In this document: piece after piece, positions 6,420 to 14,620 of the stretch
Layout of the letters: each line of letters opens with the position of its first letter
Numbering within the stretch: position 1 is the stretch's first letter
IMG/VR virus record: IMGVR_UViG_3300018411_000087
Location: 1-20,080 of that record
DNA: 20,080 nt
Strand: one strand, 5' to 3'
From: a virus
Notes under the pieces: generated by a model
Told to the model about the DNA's origin: nothing
The model's input: only the letters and a program-made list of their open reading frames with translations
The model's database searches: none
Program-made: the position numbers and the translations under genes

Positions 6420-8932
6420 CTGCCATACCTCCTATCTAAAGTTGCTTCGTTACCAAAATATTGATTAAATTGTGGACCCAACTTCCCAACAACAGTGCCA
6501 TCATCTAACACGATTGTTAGGTTTTTTAACTCTCGTAGCAATTGCAACACGTCATTGTTATTGCTGCTTAACTCTTGCGACCGCGCTTGATTGACTGTCA
6601 TTCCGGACACGACGTTACTTGTTGCTTCTAACGTTGGTGTATTTACACTGACTGCATCAAACAAAGCACCTGTCATTCCACCAACTGTTTTTTGTACGTC
6701 TTTAAACTTATCGATTAAGGCATAATCGAAACCTTCCATAATCGCATTACCTGCCGGGATCAATAACTTTCTATCATATTCGATTGGACCTTTATTGTTC
6801 TTAATCCAACCAGCAATACCACTAACAAAATTTTGTACTCCGCTATAAGCTGATTTTAATCCACCAAGGAAGCCATTCATGATTGCGGACCCTGCGCCCG
6901 AAATGTTGATATTTCTAAGGCTTGAAAATACATTTTTGATATTCCCGATGATTCCGCTGATGCTACCGGCTACGCTTGAAACGACACTTCTCATGCCATT
7001 AAAAGAGGATGAAATAGCGGAACGCACGGAATTCCCCGCACTGCCTAAACTGCTAAACACTGATTTGATAGCGTTGATAACACTTTTTATGCCGTTTCCG
7101 ACTGTGGATATTACGGATTTGATTCCATTCCAAGCACCGCTTAATGTATTTCTTAAAATTCCACCGGAACTACCAAGTCCAGAAAATACAGATTTGATTC
7201 CACTTATGATGGCTGAAATTCCAGAACCGACAAGTGAGATGGCTGATTTAATGCCATTCCAGGCAACCGATAAGATATTTTTAAGAACGCCACCAGAACT
7301 ACCCAAGCTACTAAAGATGGACTTAATCACATTGACCACTGAGCCAATTCCAGCACCAGCAATCGAAATCATAGATTTGATATTAGTCCAAGCGCTTGTT
7401 AATAGCGATTTGAGTGAGGTACCGGCTCCGCCTAAGTTACCAAAATAACCAATGACAAGTCCGACCCACTCAGCCACTTTTGTAAGTGCTGGAACACACG
7501 CTTTAAACGCATCTACTAACCAAGCTACGACTGGTGTGAGATAACTAATGACAGTGGCCACTGTGTCAAACGTTGCGGATAGTCCGAGCAATACACCTTT
7601 AAATACGCCGCCTAAGAAAGCTCCGACCACTTGAAAAACTGGCATCAAAGCATCTGCTAAAATCGATAGCAAAGGTTGCAAGGTATTCCACAGATTGACA
7701 ACGGAATTAATCACGGTATCAATCGCCGGGCTAACAATGGCCATCATGACGCTAAAACCATTCGTCACTGCTGGAATAATTTTCGAGATAACGGCCGCTA
7801 ATCCGCTAAAATCTAATTTTGCAAAGGCCGTCGCAATTGACCCGATGATTGGTGTCACTGCACCAACCACTGTTTGAAACAATGCTGGTAATTGCCCGAA
7901 TGCCGTTTTAAAAGAATTTAAAATCGGTTGAACCACTCCTTGGACTTTCGCAAGCATTCCAGAAGTTCCCTCGCCGATTCCGATACCTAAGCTTTCAAGT
8001 AATGCTTTGCCTCCAGCAATAAATTGTGGAGCGGCCGCTTGAAAGAATGTGACGATTGCGCCAGGTAATGCTTGTAAGATGTTTTTTACCATTGGGATAA
8101 AGTTGCCGAAAAAGAATGTTGCGGTGGTGTCTGCTAACGCATTTAAAGCCGGTTGAATATCTTGACCAAGCGAAAGGCCGCCTAACACGTTAGAAAAAGA
8201 AGCTTTCATTGACGCTAATGATCCGCTAAATGTTTCAGCCGATTCTTTGGCCGTTGTACCAGTGATTCCGAGTTCTTCTTGCACCGCATGGATTGCGTCG
8301 TAAACGTCTGCTAAATTATTGATGTCGTATTTAACACCAGTCAGCTTAGTAGCGTCAGCAAGGAGACGTTCCATTTCTGTTTTTGTCCCACCGTACCCAA
8401 GTTTCAAGTTGTCTAACATGGTGTAGTTTTGTTTTGCAAATCCTTGATAGGCATTTTGGATATCTTCCATCCTCGTCCCCATCTTATTCGCATTATCGGA
8501 CATATCGATTAAAGCCATGTTGGCCGTTTCGGCTGCTTTAGCCGTATCGCCACCCATTGATTGGAGCAAACTAGCACTAAATCCAGTCACGCTCTCCATG
8601 TAATCGTTAGCGGACAACCCAGCTGTTTTGTAAGCAATGTTTGCATAATCGATAACTTTATTGGCACTACCTTTAAAAAGGGTCTCGATACCGCCAATGG
8701 ATTGTTGTAAATTCGCACCCTCAGCCAAAGAAGATGAGATGACTTTACCGAGTGCTACGCCGGCTGCTGCAACTGCGGCGGCTGCTGCAAGTTTAATTCC
8801 AGTTCCAATTTTCGAACCAGCACTTTTTCCAGCCGCTTCTGCTCCGGGATCAATCTCTCCTTTAATTGCGTCAGAAAACCCACGTGCTGACGGTAGTATC
8901 TGGACGTATGCTTGTGCGATTTCAGTAGCCAT
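6416..8932 (-). CDS. Tail tape measure protein, 838 aa
   Basis: This is the largest gene of the window. The N-terminus (LPSARGFSDAIKGEID) and the Ala/Gly-rich segment near residues 45-65 are typical of tape measure proteins, as is the central helical, hydrophobic region (about 270-490). Residues about 512-683 form four tandem 43-residue repeats, with aligned W515, W558, W601 and F644 and the recurring core WNGIKS...IKSVFSxLGSSGG. The protein sets tail length inside the growing tube and may help DNA pass the membrane. No peptidase or lysozyme motif was seen. The start overlaps the upstream stop as TAATG. The final part (about 690-838) includes IAGWIKNNKGPIEYDRKLL, a feature shared by many Gram-positive tape measures. 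Confidence 0.92.
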   Translation of the reverse strand: MATEIAQAYVQILPSARGFSDAIKGEIDPGAEAAGKSAGSKIGTGIKLAAAAAVAAAGVALGKVISSSLAEGANLQQSIGGIETLFKGSANKVIDYANIAYKTAGLSANDYMESVTGFSASLLQSMGGDTAKAAETANMALIDMSDNANKMGTRMEDIQNAYQGFAKQNYTMLDNLKLGYGGTKTEMERLLADATKLTGVKYDINNLADVYDAIHAVQEELGITGTTAKESAETFSGSLASMKASFSNVLGGLSLGQDIQPALNALADTTATFFFGNFIPMVKNILQALPGAIVTFFQAAAPQFIAGGKALLESLGIGIGEGTSGMLAKVQGVVQPILNSFKTAFGQLPALFQTVVGAVTPIIGSIATAFAKLDFSGLAAVISKIIPAVTNGFSVMMAIVSPAIDTVINSVVNLWNTLQPLLSILADALMPVFQVVGAFLGGVFKGVLLGLSATFDTVATVISYLTPVVAWLVDAFKACVPALTKVAEWVGLVIGYFGNLGGAGTSLKSLLTSAWTNIKSMISIAGAGIGSVVNVIKSIFSSLGSSGGVLKNILSVAWNGIKSAISLVGSGISAIISGIKSVFSGLGSSGGILRNTLSGAWNGIKSVISTVGNGIKSVINAIKSVFSSLGSAGNSVRSAISSSFNGMRSVVSSVAGSISGIIGNIKNVFSSLRNINISGAGSAIMNGFLGGLKSAYSGVQNFVSGIAGWIKNNKGPIEYDRKLLIPAGNAIMEGFDYALIDKFKDVQKTVGGMTGALFDAVSVNTPTLEATSNVVSGMTVNQARSQELSSNNNDVLQLLRELKNLTIVLDDGTVVGKLGPQFNQYFGNEATLDRRYGR
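6884..7399 (-). repeat. Four tandem 129-bp (43-aa) repeats in the tape measure gene
   Basis: Four in-frame units of 129 bp are visible from the translated protein; the tryptophan codons of units 1-3 fall at 7390, 7261 and 7132 and unit 4 has Phe at the same place. The units are diverged at the DNA level. Gain or loss of a unit would leave the frame intact. Confidence 0.8.
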
Positions 8933-9312
8933 TAATTCTCACCTCTTTTCATTTCTTCGAGCATTTCATTTCTTGTTCTTTCAAAATCCTCTCCAGATTC
9001 AAATGCTACATTTTCTTTTTCTGCTGGTTCGATTTCCAATAATTTCATCAAGATTGATTGGGGCCTGTTAGTACCTTCTTGACCTTCTTTGGAGTTCAGC
9101 CAATTTGCCGTTGCTAAGTGATCGCTGATTCCAGCAAGCAACAACGTGTTAAGCGGTACCCTTTGATTGTTCATGGCCATCTTGATTCTGGACTCTTCTT
9201 TTAATCCAACAGAAAAAACAGCTACCTTTGACGGAGGTAACTGTTTGTAGTCGTAAATGTGATAAACTTCGGCAAGGTCACAAATCAATGCGTCCTCGTC
9301 TGCTTCTATCAT
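8932..9312 (-). CDS. Tail assembly chaperone extension (gpT-like part, DUF5361-like), 126 aa
   Basis: This frame encodes the C-terminal part of the frameshifted tail chaperone. The ATG at 9312 has no ribosome binding site upstream (ACCCTCTCTAGT), which argues against independent initiation. The same frame is open back to the slippery site at 9330-9336 and joins the upstream chaperone by a -1 shift. The segment LAEVYHIYDYKQLPPSKVAVFSVGL resembles phage proteins found just before the tape measure, which I recall as DUF5361. The acidic C-terminus ends MKRGEN. Its stop overlaps the tape measure start, the expected place for gpGT. The chaperone fusion coats the tape measure during tail assembly and is absent from the mature virion. 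Confidence 0.82.
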   Translation of the reverse strand: MIEADEDALICDLAEVYHIYDYKQLPPSKVAVFSVGLKEESRIKMAMNNQRVPLNTLLLAGISDHLATANWLNSKEGQEGTNRPQSILMKLLEIEPAEKENVAFESGEDFERTRNEMLEEMKRGEN

Positions 9313-9323
9313 ACTAGAGAGGG

Positions 9324-9587
9324 TTATGAGTTTTTTAAAGTCGGAACTAACTCGAAAATTTCTTTCAATTCAGCTTCCATTGCTTTTGATGGGATAATCC
9401 CTTTTTCGTTCTTTAAGTGTTCTTTTAATTCTATTGCTTGTTCATCGCCTAAAACGAGTTTGATGACTTTGGGCAATAGATAAACATTTTCTTCTAATTC
9501 TCCTAAAGCTTCGAGTAACTCATAGTTGTCAAGGCGTTCTTCGTCCAATGTAAATTCAAATCCCGATTTTGTTTTTCCTTGCAACAC
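9324..9587 (-). CDS. Tail assembly chaperone (gpG-like), 87 aa; fused with downstream frame by -1 shift
   Basis: This is a small acidic helical protein between the tail tube and tape measure genes, the position of gpG. The start is GTG at 9587, nine bases after GGAGG; it overlaps the tail tube stop by one base. Its last codons are TTA AAA AAC TCA TAA, containing the slippery heptamer A_AAA_AAC. A -1 shift there gives a 218-residue fusion: 86 residues from this frame, six linking residues (LITLSS) and the 126-residue downstream ORF. In lambda-like and many Gram-positive siphoviruses such a G/GT pair, made in a fixed ratio, is needed to assemble the tail around the tape measure. Confidence 0.85.
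   Translation of the reverse strand: MLQGKTKSGFEFTLDEERLDNYELLEALGELEENVYLLPKVIKLVLGDEQAIELKEHLKNEKGIIPSKAMEAELKEIFELVPTLKNS
9330..9336 (-). promoter_or_regulatory. Programmed -1 ribosomal frameshift site (gpG/gpGT)
   Basis: The minus strand reads AAAAAAC in the correct register (A_AAA_AAC), two codons before the gpG stop codon. The -1 frame is open and leads to the downstream ORF that lacks its own ribosome binding site. No obvious strong stimulatory hairpin was identified by eye downstream. Confidence 0.88.
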
Positions 9588-10162
9588 TATTCGCCACCTC
9601 CAGCAACAACTTTCTTGATATATTCGTAATGCGTATTTTCATCATCGTCCATGATCGCTGTGATAGTCGTTTCGTATCCAATTGCCTCGCCTTTAAGATA
9701 AGAAATTTCCCCGACTTCTGAAACTTTAGCGTTCGGAATAACAATCCGTTTAAACGTATCATTCTTTAAGACCATATCTACAACTAAAACATGCGCTTCA
9801 AGTTCTTTGCTATTGGATTTAATTTCAATTCCTGTTTCAAGCGTTCCGGTTACATTATCTGGTCCGTACACTTCTTTCAACACTTCCACGTTTAATGATT
9901 CGATTAATTTGTATTTAAACGTATCTTCTTTTTCTGTTTCCACGACATCAACGACTTGACCACCCCACGCTTTGATAGTTTCGGTTGATACGCTATTGCT
10001 GTTTGTAAGGCCATCTTCTGACACGTAGCCTAAACCCTTAAAAGCCACGTTTAACGCGGTTGTCGCATCGGTTGGTAAAGTCGTTCCAAGTGGCGCTGAG
10101 AAAATTGCTCCGCCCACTTTTGGTTTTGCGGTTGATACATTTTTTGCATCTGCTTTTGACAT
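9587..10162 (-). CDS. Major tail protein (tail tube), 191 aa
   Basis: The protein matches the tail tube family of Gram-positive siphoviruses in length and features. It starts with a [18 protein letters not shown] segment, continues with a [16 protein letters not shown] loop and contains alternating strands such as [19 protein letters not shown] and [14 protein letters not shown]. It polymerises around the tape measure to form the tube. It follows the last head-completion gene and precedes the chaperone pair. No C-terminal Ig-like domain is present. The ATG has a GGAGGGTT-type ribosome binding site. Confidence 0.9.
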   Translation of the reverse strand: MSKADAKNVSTAKPKVGGAIFSAPLGTTLPTDATTALNVAFKGLGYVSEDGLTNSNSVSTETIKAWGGQVVDVVETEKEDTFKYKLIESLNVEVLKEVYGPDNVTGTLETGIEIKSNSKELEAHVLVVDMVLKNDTFKRIVIPNAKVSEVGEISYLKGEAIGYETTITAIMDDDENTHYEYIKKVVAGGGE

Positions 10163-10175
10163 AATATAAACCCTC

Positions 10176-10520
10176 CTAATATTTAAAATCGAATACGGCT
10201 TGATAGCGATATTCTTTGGTGCTTGTATCTGTAAAATTATAATCAGTGTTTAATTTCACGCTTAAAATACTTGGTAATTCATCCATCTTTTTGATGATTG
10301 CTTTTAAATCCTCGTTCAATTTCGCTGCTTCATACAGTGATTTTTTTGAGTAGGATTGAAACGCAAAAGTAGCGGAATGGATTTGATTGTCCTCTCCGCT
10401 ACTCGTTTTTTCAAAAATAACAAATAAATCTGGTGTGGTTGTTGGACGTTCAAGACCAACACCAATTTTGCTATCTAAGTGAATTTTTAAGTGGTCCATA
10501 ATGACAATCTCAATCATCAT
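10176..10520 (-). CDS. Head-tail/tail completion protein (Minor_capsid_3-like), 114 aa
   Basis: The sequence resembles the phage 'minor capsid 3' family. Its strand-rich core [29 protein letters not shown] and the following [16 protein letters not shown] helix recall tail-terminator proteins that cap the end of the tail tube and join it to the head. The gene overlaps the previous one as ATGA and is the last of a set of five small genes between capsid and tail tube. Two ATG codons are adjacent (10520 and 10517), plus a third at M8 (10499); the first is chosen because of the overlap. The structural role is from family and position. Confidence 0.8.
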   Translation of the reverse strand: MMIEIVIMDHLKIHLDSKIGVGLERPTTTPDLFVIFEKTSSGEDNQIHSATFAFQSYSKKSLYEAAKLNEDLKAIIKKMDELPSILSVKLNTDYNFTDTSTKEYRYQAVFDFKY

Positions 10521-10756
10521 TTCACCGCCTTGAGCAATGTATTATTTTTCATGTTATCCGATTTTGCTTGATACGTTGCTGCACTCACCATGGCGTTTGC
10601 CCGATTGGTCCCGACAAAAACGTCTTGTTCGTAGCCATCGCCTGCTCGTTGTTGAATTTCTTTAGCGCGTTCGGATAACATTTCTTGCATTTCGGACGAG
10701 CGCAACAAACTTCTAACGCCCGACCGATTTAATTTTACCTTTACTTTGCTACTCAT
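10517..10756 (-). CDS. Head-tail joining protein (Minor_capsid_2-like), 79 aa
   Basis: The segment KVKLNRSGVRSLLRSSEMQE, followed by a long helix and VGTNRANAMVSAATYQAKSDN, and the ending NNTLLKAVK match my memory of the Minor_capsid_2 family. These are related to the HK97 gp10-type proteins that sit at the head-tail junction. The gene overlaps both neighbours by a few bases, which implies coupled translation. No membrane segment is visible. It would act as a small structural component after DNA packaging. Confidence 0.82.
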   Translation of the reverse strand: MSSKVKVKLNRSGVRSLLRSSEMQEMLSERAKEIQQRAGDGYEQDVFVGTNRANAMVSAATYQAKSDNMKNNTLLKAVK

Positions 10757-11087
10757 AACGTTCTACCATCACTTTCTTATTCCACCTAAGCGGAATAAGG
10801 TGGTCCATTCCTTCGAGCGGGATTCCAAAAGCTTTCCAACTTTTACCAAAAAACAAGACTTCTTTTTCTTCCCAGTCGTGGGTATCACCTTTAGGGATTG
10901 CTAAAGTGTAAACGGCTTTACGACCAGATAAACTCATTTCGTTGACGACATCATCGGATGACGTTGGGGCGACTAAGACATCTTCGACTTCGATTTCTTG
11001 TTTTTCGTTAATCGGGTTATTAAACGGATCACGCCCGATTTCGACGGTATCAACTAAAGTAACCGTGATTCCTTTCAGTTTCACCAT
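10749..11087 (-). CDS. Head completion protein (Minor_capsid_1-like), 112 aa
   Basis: The protein starts MVKLKGITVTLVDTVEIG and contains LVAPTSSDDVV, AVYTLAIPKGDTHDW and LIPLRWNKKVMVERY, all of which fit the Minor_capsid_1 family, a head-closure component. I chose the ATG at 11087. TTG codons at 11096 and 11105 are in the same frame and nearer a G-rich stretch, so translation could begin slightly earlier. The gene overlaps the end of the preceding gene (stop at 11050), which suggests translational coupling. Confidence 0.82.
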   Translation of the reverse strand: MVKLKGITVTLVDTVEIGRDPFNNPINEKQEIEVEDVLVAPTSSDDVVNEMSLSGRKAVYTLAIPKGDTHDWEEKEVLFFGKSWKAFGIPLEGMDHLIPLRWNKKVMVERYE

Positions 11088-11469
11088 AAAAATCAAGACC
11101 CCCAATCCGTTGACGTCTAAGACCCAATCGGGCTAGTTCGGCATTTTTAATAAACAAACCGCCGCCAGGGACCAAATAGGACCCAGAAACTTGATAACCT
11201 AAAGCGCCTTCTGAATATTGGGTCATCGGCTCTTGGTCTGTTGACGTCATCAACGTACGCGCGACAACATCGACTGTGACAGATTTAACTACGTTGGTAT
11301 AAGACGGATTTTCCAGCATCATATTGTCAATGTTTTTACCCGTCCGATTTGCCTCGACTCGTAGTGTATCAGACACAACTTCAAGCAATTTCGTTGCCCG
11401 TTCCAATTCGGAATTTTTTAATTCACGCCATAACATTTGCAATTCTTCGACCGTTGCAAAAGGTTGCAT
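11050..11469 (-). CDS. Head-tail connector (Gp15/Gp19-like adaptor), 139 aa
   Basis: This is a helical protein with the layout of phage head-tail adaptors. It begins FATVEELQMLWRELKNSE, continues with a helix ending TLRVEANRTGKN and a second helix (VKSVTVDVVARTLMTS), and has a loop QYSEGALGYQVSGSYL. I recall this as the Phage_Gp19/Gp15/Gp42 family, which binds under the portal ring. It follows the capsid gene and the short SAP-like protein, as in related siphoviruses. The ATG has GGAAGTGATGAA upstream. Confidence 0.85.
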   Translation of the reverse strand: MQPFATVEELQMLWRELKNSELERATKLLEVVSDTLRVEANRTGKNIDNMMLENPSYTNVVKSVTVDVVARTLMTSTDQEPMTQYSEGALGYQVSGSYLVPGGGLFIKNAELARLGLRRQRIGGLDFYGETERNHGYFS

Positions 11470-11473
11470 TTCA

Positions 11474-11761
11474 TCACTTCCCTTGTGCGAGCATTAAATC
11501 ATATAATTCTTTCTTTTTAGCTTTCGGGTCATACTTCACACCAAAAGCATCTAATTCTTGTTTGATTTGTTCGATGTTGATGTTTTTAAATTGGGCATCA
11601 TTTTCTAATGGATCATCAGCGGGAACTTCTTTTTCCACTTCGATTTGTGCAACTTCTTTTACTTCTGGATTGGATTGGGGTTCAAAAAGAACCCAATCCC
11701 CAGAAAGTACGCAATTCGTTTCGATAATTGCCCCTGTTTTTTTACTTACATATTTCGTCAT
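11474..11761 (-). CDS. Small protein with C-terminal HeH/SAP-like helix pair, 95 aa
   Basis: The start ATG at 11761 is two bases from the capsid stop; the frame is open further upstream into the capsid gene, but that portion is a shadow. The N-terminal half (KYVSKKTGAIIET..SGDWVLFEP) is strand-like and the middle is acidic. The last 30 residues (IEQIKQELDAFGVKYD, then KAKKKELYDLML) fit a SAP/HeH helix-extended-helix motif, often a nucleic-acid or protein contact module. Similar proteins lie after the capsid gene in many Gram-positive phages and are presumed structural. The role here is inferred. Confidence 0.75.
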   Translation of the reverse strand: MTKYVSKKTGAIIETNCVLSGDWVLFEPQSNPEVKEVAQIEVEKEVPADDPLENDAQFKNINIEQIKQELDAFGVKYDPKAKKKELYDLMLAQGK

Positions 11762-11762
11762 A

Positions 11763-12659
11763 CTAGGCACCTGCTTCCACACGAGCAAAAGCATCTTCAT
11801 CAAGGATTCCCCATCCGATAAACGCCTCAGCACGTAAACAAATTTCGTTGTATGCTTTCAAGTCACGTCCGGCTCCATCTGGATCACCGTATTCGATAAT
11901 TTCCATTGGAATGTTTTCAGCATAACCCCATTTGAACATATTGCGGAAATCTCCAACAATTACGTGGTCAGTTTTCGCTGTACCACCAGCCACAACTAAG
12001 TTTTTACTGATGTCTGATTCCATGCCGTAAAACGAGTTCGGATTTTGACCAAAGCGGAACTCTGGATATTGGACAACACCATTAACTTTTAATTTTGCTA
12101 ACGCCTGACCCGCTGTTGGTGATAACGCAAGGCCTGTAACGTCCGCACCTTTTGCAACAATCGCTTGAACAGCAGTATCGATATTGTCATCGATAGTTCC
12201 CGCGTTATACGTCACAACATTACCTGTGATTAAACCATCAAAAGAGTTTGTATCTCTAAATGATGCATCTGTCAGTGATTTTGGTTCCAATCCATGAATC
12301 GCTGCAATGTCAAAAGCCACTGCGATTTTCTTAGCAAACCCATCAGCGTACGCTTGCAAATATTTGATTTTCTTTTCGTCTGACGCGTATTTAAATTCAT
12401 CAGCGATCCGTGCTTGATAAACAAATTTCAACGGTTTGATAACTTTTGAAGTAAGGCTAGATTCCCCAGCTTTCTTCTGTTCGCCTTCCCCAACGATTTG
12501 CGCGTTTCCTTCTAAGTTAAAAATGAATTGCTCAGTTCCATTGAACGGGATTGCCGTTTGTGATGCTAGTTTCGCTAATACGGAATAACCTTGTACCTTC
12601 GTCATTAATTCTGTTACTAATTCTGGTTCAAATAAAGTACCTGCTTTTTGTGATGTCAT
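11763..12659 (-). CDS. Major capsid protein (HK97 fold), 298 aa
   Basis: This protein forms the icosahedral shell. It has the length and pattern of the HK97-fold capsid families of Gram-positive siphoviruses: an N-terminal arm (LFEPELVTELMTKVQGYSVL), an E-loop segment with IPFNGTEQFIF and GEGEQKKAGESS, the spine helix around KIAVAFDIAAIHGLE, and a C-terminal domain with LRAEAFIGWGILDEDAFARV. There is no separate protease; the short N-terminal arm suggests scaffold-directed assembly. It follows the scaffold gene by five bases and has the ribosome binding site GGAGAG. Confidence 0.92.
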   Translation of the reverse strand: MTSQKAGTLFEPELVTELMTKVQGYSVLAKLASQTAIPFNGTEQFIFNLEGNAQIVGEGEQKKAGESSLTSKVIKPLKFVYQARIADEFKYASDEKKIKYLQAYADGFAKKIAVAFDIAAIHGLEPKSLTDASFRDTNSFDGLITGNVVTYNAGTIDDNIDTAVQAIVAKGADVTGLALSPTAGQALAKLKVNGVVQYPEFRFGQNPNSFYGMESDISKNLVVAGGTAKTDHVIVGDFRNMFKWGYAENIPMEIIEYGDPDGAGRDLKAYNEICLRAEAFIGWGILDEDAFARVEAGA

Positions 12660-12664
12660 TTTTA

Positions 12665-13129
12665 TTACTCTCCTTCTCCGGTTAAATTACTGGCCATTTG
12701 ACGCCAGTTTGAATTTTTGTCATCGCCTAATGGCGGTTCTAAATCTTTTAGCGGTGCTGGCGGTGCTTTTGGTTTAGCGACAAAAGATGCCAATCTTTCA
12801 GCATCGGCTTTAATGCTTTCTTCATCGTCTCCAACTAATCGTTCCGCTAAATCGAGCGGTAATCCGTTTTGGATGGCGATTCTTGTACGCAAACTAGAAG
12901 TTTCATAACTTGCAATTTTCGAGTTTAAACTTGCTACTGTGTCATCGTGTGACTTGATGGTTGTGTTCGATTCGTCAATCGCTTTTTGTAACGTTGCAAC
13001 CTGTGTTTCGTAGTCTGTAACCTTTGTTTTTAACTCATCGTAGTCTGCAAACTTATCGCGTTCCCGTGCGATTCTATCCTGGATAATACGGTCCAGTTCC
13101 TCTTGTGTTTCAATGATTTTGAATGACAT
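12665..13129 (-). CDS. Scaffolding protein (DUF4355-like), 154 aa
   Basis: This acidic protein has a central coiled coil (about residues 25-85, KTKVTDYETQVATLQKAID and following), a segment LRTRIAIQNGLPLDLAERL near residue 88, and a proline-rich acidic C-terminus (PKAPPAPLKDLEPPLGDD). The arrangement matches DUF4355-type scaffolds, which guide procapsid assembly and then leave. It sits directly before the major capsid gene. A G-rich leader with the ribosome binding site GGGAGATTTAT precedes it, and an intrinsic terminator separates it from the large terminase gene. Confidence 0.88.
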   Translation of the reverse strand: MSFKIIETQEELDRIIQDRIARERDKFADYDELKTKVTDYETQVATLQKAIDESNTTIKSHDDTVASLNSKIASYETSSLRTRIAIQNGLPLDLAERLVGDDEESIKADAERLASFVAKPKAPPAPLKDLEPPLGDDKNSNWRQMASNLTGEGE

Positions 13130-13181
13130 ATAAATCTCCCTCTCCCCTGCTTTGCCCGGCAGTACGGTAATTTTTTGTATT

Positions 13182-13211
13182 AAAAAAACGACTCTAAAAA
13201 ATAGAATCGTT
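13182..13211 (-). terminator. Intrinsic terminator after the large terminase gene
   Basis: On the minus strand AACGATTCT and AGAGTCGTT form a 9-bp stem (one T-G pair) around an AT-only loop, followed by TTTTT. It begins within the stop codon region of the terminase gene and would separate it from scaffold and capsid expression. Confidence 0.78.
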
Positions 13212-14620
13212 TAATACCTAACTTGTTGTTTTTTCTTCGGTTTAACACTGATACACGACCAATAAGCTAATAACGCACTATCCATCAAACTAATGTCCAT
13301 ATCGTCAAATTGTGACCGATAACCAAATCCGCCACCAGAACCGATATTGCGTTTTTCACAATTTGTTACAACGGTTGTTAACGATGGTTGATCCGCGTGA
13401 CAAATATTTTTTTGGTAAATCCCTTGTTCCCACATGTTGTTTGCCGTAATGATTTCTTTAACGGTTGGTAGAGCTGGTGCTTTGAGTCTAAATTCCGACA
13501 TTTCAGAAGCTAGTAAGTTTTGACCGCTTGCCCCATCAATTGCGACGTTCGCGACATTGGCATCACGCAAGAAATTGATAATCCACTGATTCCCTTTTCT
13601 GACTGATAAACAATCAATCGTCTCGACAAATACTTTTCCGGATAACGTTTTGACCGCGATACTCATCGCAACATTGGAACCATCATTACCGTATTTAATC
13701 CCAACGTGTAATGGACCTGTTAAGACTGGCAAAGCATTGACCTTCAAATCTAGCCATTCTTTTTCGCTGATGGCTGATTTTTGATTGTACTTAGGCCAAT
13801 AACCCAACCGCTGCACGTTGTGGTCTAACTCATCTTCCCCAAGTTCCGCTTCGATTTTGCGTTCGTTGAGGTGATACCCCATCGATGGATTCGAGTTATA
13901 CCACGCTTCAACATCGTTAATATCCGTCATTTCGTTAACGGACCATTCAGCCCAGCCGGAATACTTCGATTGACCAAACAACACGCTTTCACGATAATTC
14001 GCAAAAACCGTTCCGCTTGAAACGGGCGTTGGTGGTGTTCCACACATGATTGTCATTGGATTATTACTATCGGTAACGGTGTACTTCAACGCTGATTCTT
14101 GTTCCGTCGTGTACTCTTGCGCTTCGTCGATAATCAGTAAGTCAAATCCTTCACCTAAACCACCGCTTGATGTTCGGGTTCGGAATTGGATAACCCCACC
14201 AGTGGCATAAAGCTCTAAACGTTCTTGACCTTTTGCCTTGATGGAATTAAAATCAGTGCCTTCTTTGTACCCCATCTTTTCGAGATACTTTTTCATTTTT
14301 TCAAAAGACGAGTGAGACGTGCTGATTCGATGGGCGGTGTGCAAAATGTTTAACCCATTTTCTAACGCCCAAAGTTCTACGATATAAACGATTTCCGTTT
14401 TACCGTTTCTGCGCGGGATGGAAAAACCAAATTTCTGATGGGCCCACAAACCTTCATCATCAATCGCCATGACCGATGCAACCAAATCGGCTTGCCAATC
14501 GTAGCTTTTTAAACCGGTTTTGTGGTAGATGTCAATTGCTTCTTGATACGCCGTTTTTGTGTAGGGCAATATGACGGATTGAGTAGGAGTTTGATTGCCA
14601 AATCTTTTTTTAACAGTCAT
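13211..14620 (-). CDS. Terminase large subunit, 469 aa
   Basis: This is the ATP-driven DNA packaging motor with nuclease activity. The N-terminal ATPase shows a Walker A-like PRRNGKT (residues 69-75) and Walker B LLIIDEAQ (D165, E166). The C-terminal RNase H-like nuclease has candidate acidic residues D313 (in KYGNDGS), D362 (in VAIDGASGQ) and D447 (in MDSALLAYW). The usual G-x-D at the first site reads GIKYGND, so the Asp lies a few residues later, as I recall for this subfamily. Start ATG follows a strong AGGAGGTAGTTT. Unusually, it lies downstream of portal and minor head genes, and no small subunit gene was recognised immediately upstream. An intrinsic terminator follows. Confidence 0.93.
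   Translation of the reverse strand: MTVKKRFGNQTPTQSVILPYTKTAYQEAIDIYHKTGLKSYDWQADLVASVMAIDDEGLWAHQKFGFSIPRRNGKTEIVYIVELWALENGLNILHTAHRISTSHSSFEKMKKYLEKMGYKEGTDFNSIKAKGQERLELYATGGVIQFRTRTSSGGLGEGFDLLIIDEAQEYTTEQESALKYTVTDSNNPMTIMCGTPPTPVSSGTVFANYRESVLFGQSKYSGWAEWSVNEMTDINDVEAWYNSNPSMGYHLNERKIEAELGEDELDHNVQRLGYWPKYNQKSAISEKEWLDLKVNALPVLTGPLHVGIKYGNDGSNVAMSIAVKTLSGKVFVETIDCLSVRKGNQWIINFLRDANVANVAIDGASGQNLLASEMSEFRLKAPALPTVKEIITANNMWEQGIYQKNICHADQPSLTTVVTNCEKRNIGSGGGFGYRSQFDDMDISLMDSALLAYWSCISVKPKKKQQVRY

Noticed and set aside
6884-7399. CRISPR-like array from regular repeats
   Set aside because: The periodicity is 129 bp within a coding frame and the units are diverged protein repeats, without short identical repeats and unique spacers.
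6879-7448. Long plus-strand open frame of 189 codons opposite the tape measure gene
   Set aside because: It lies opposite the tandem repeats of the tape measure and owes its length to their periodic composition. It has no ribosome binding site and no family resemblance.
8661-9071. Plus-strand open frame of 136 codons
   Set aside because: It runs opposite the N-terminus of the tape measure and the chaperone extension; the Ala-rich run is the complement of Ala codons in the tape measure.
9556-9762. Minus-strand 68-codon frame across the tail tube and chaperone junction
   Set aside because: It is a shifted frame over two well-supported genes and has no initiation signal.
11349-11837. Plus-strand open frame of 162 codons opposite head-completion genes
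   Set aside because: It is antisense to well-supported genes, has an odd composition and no initiation signal.
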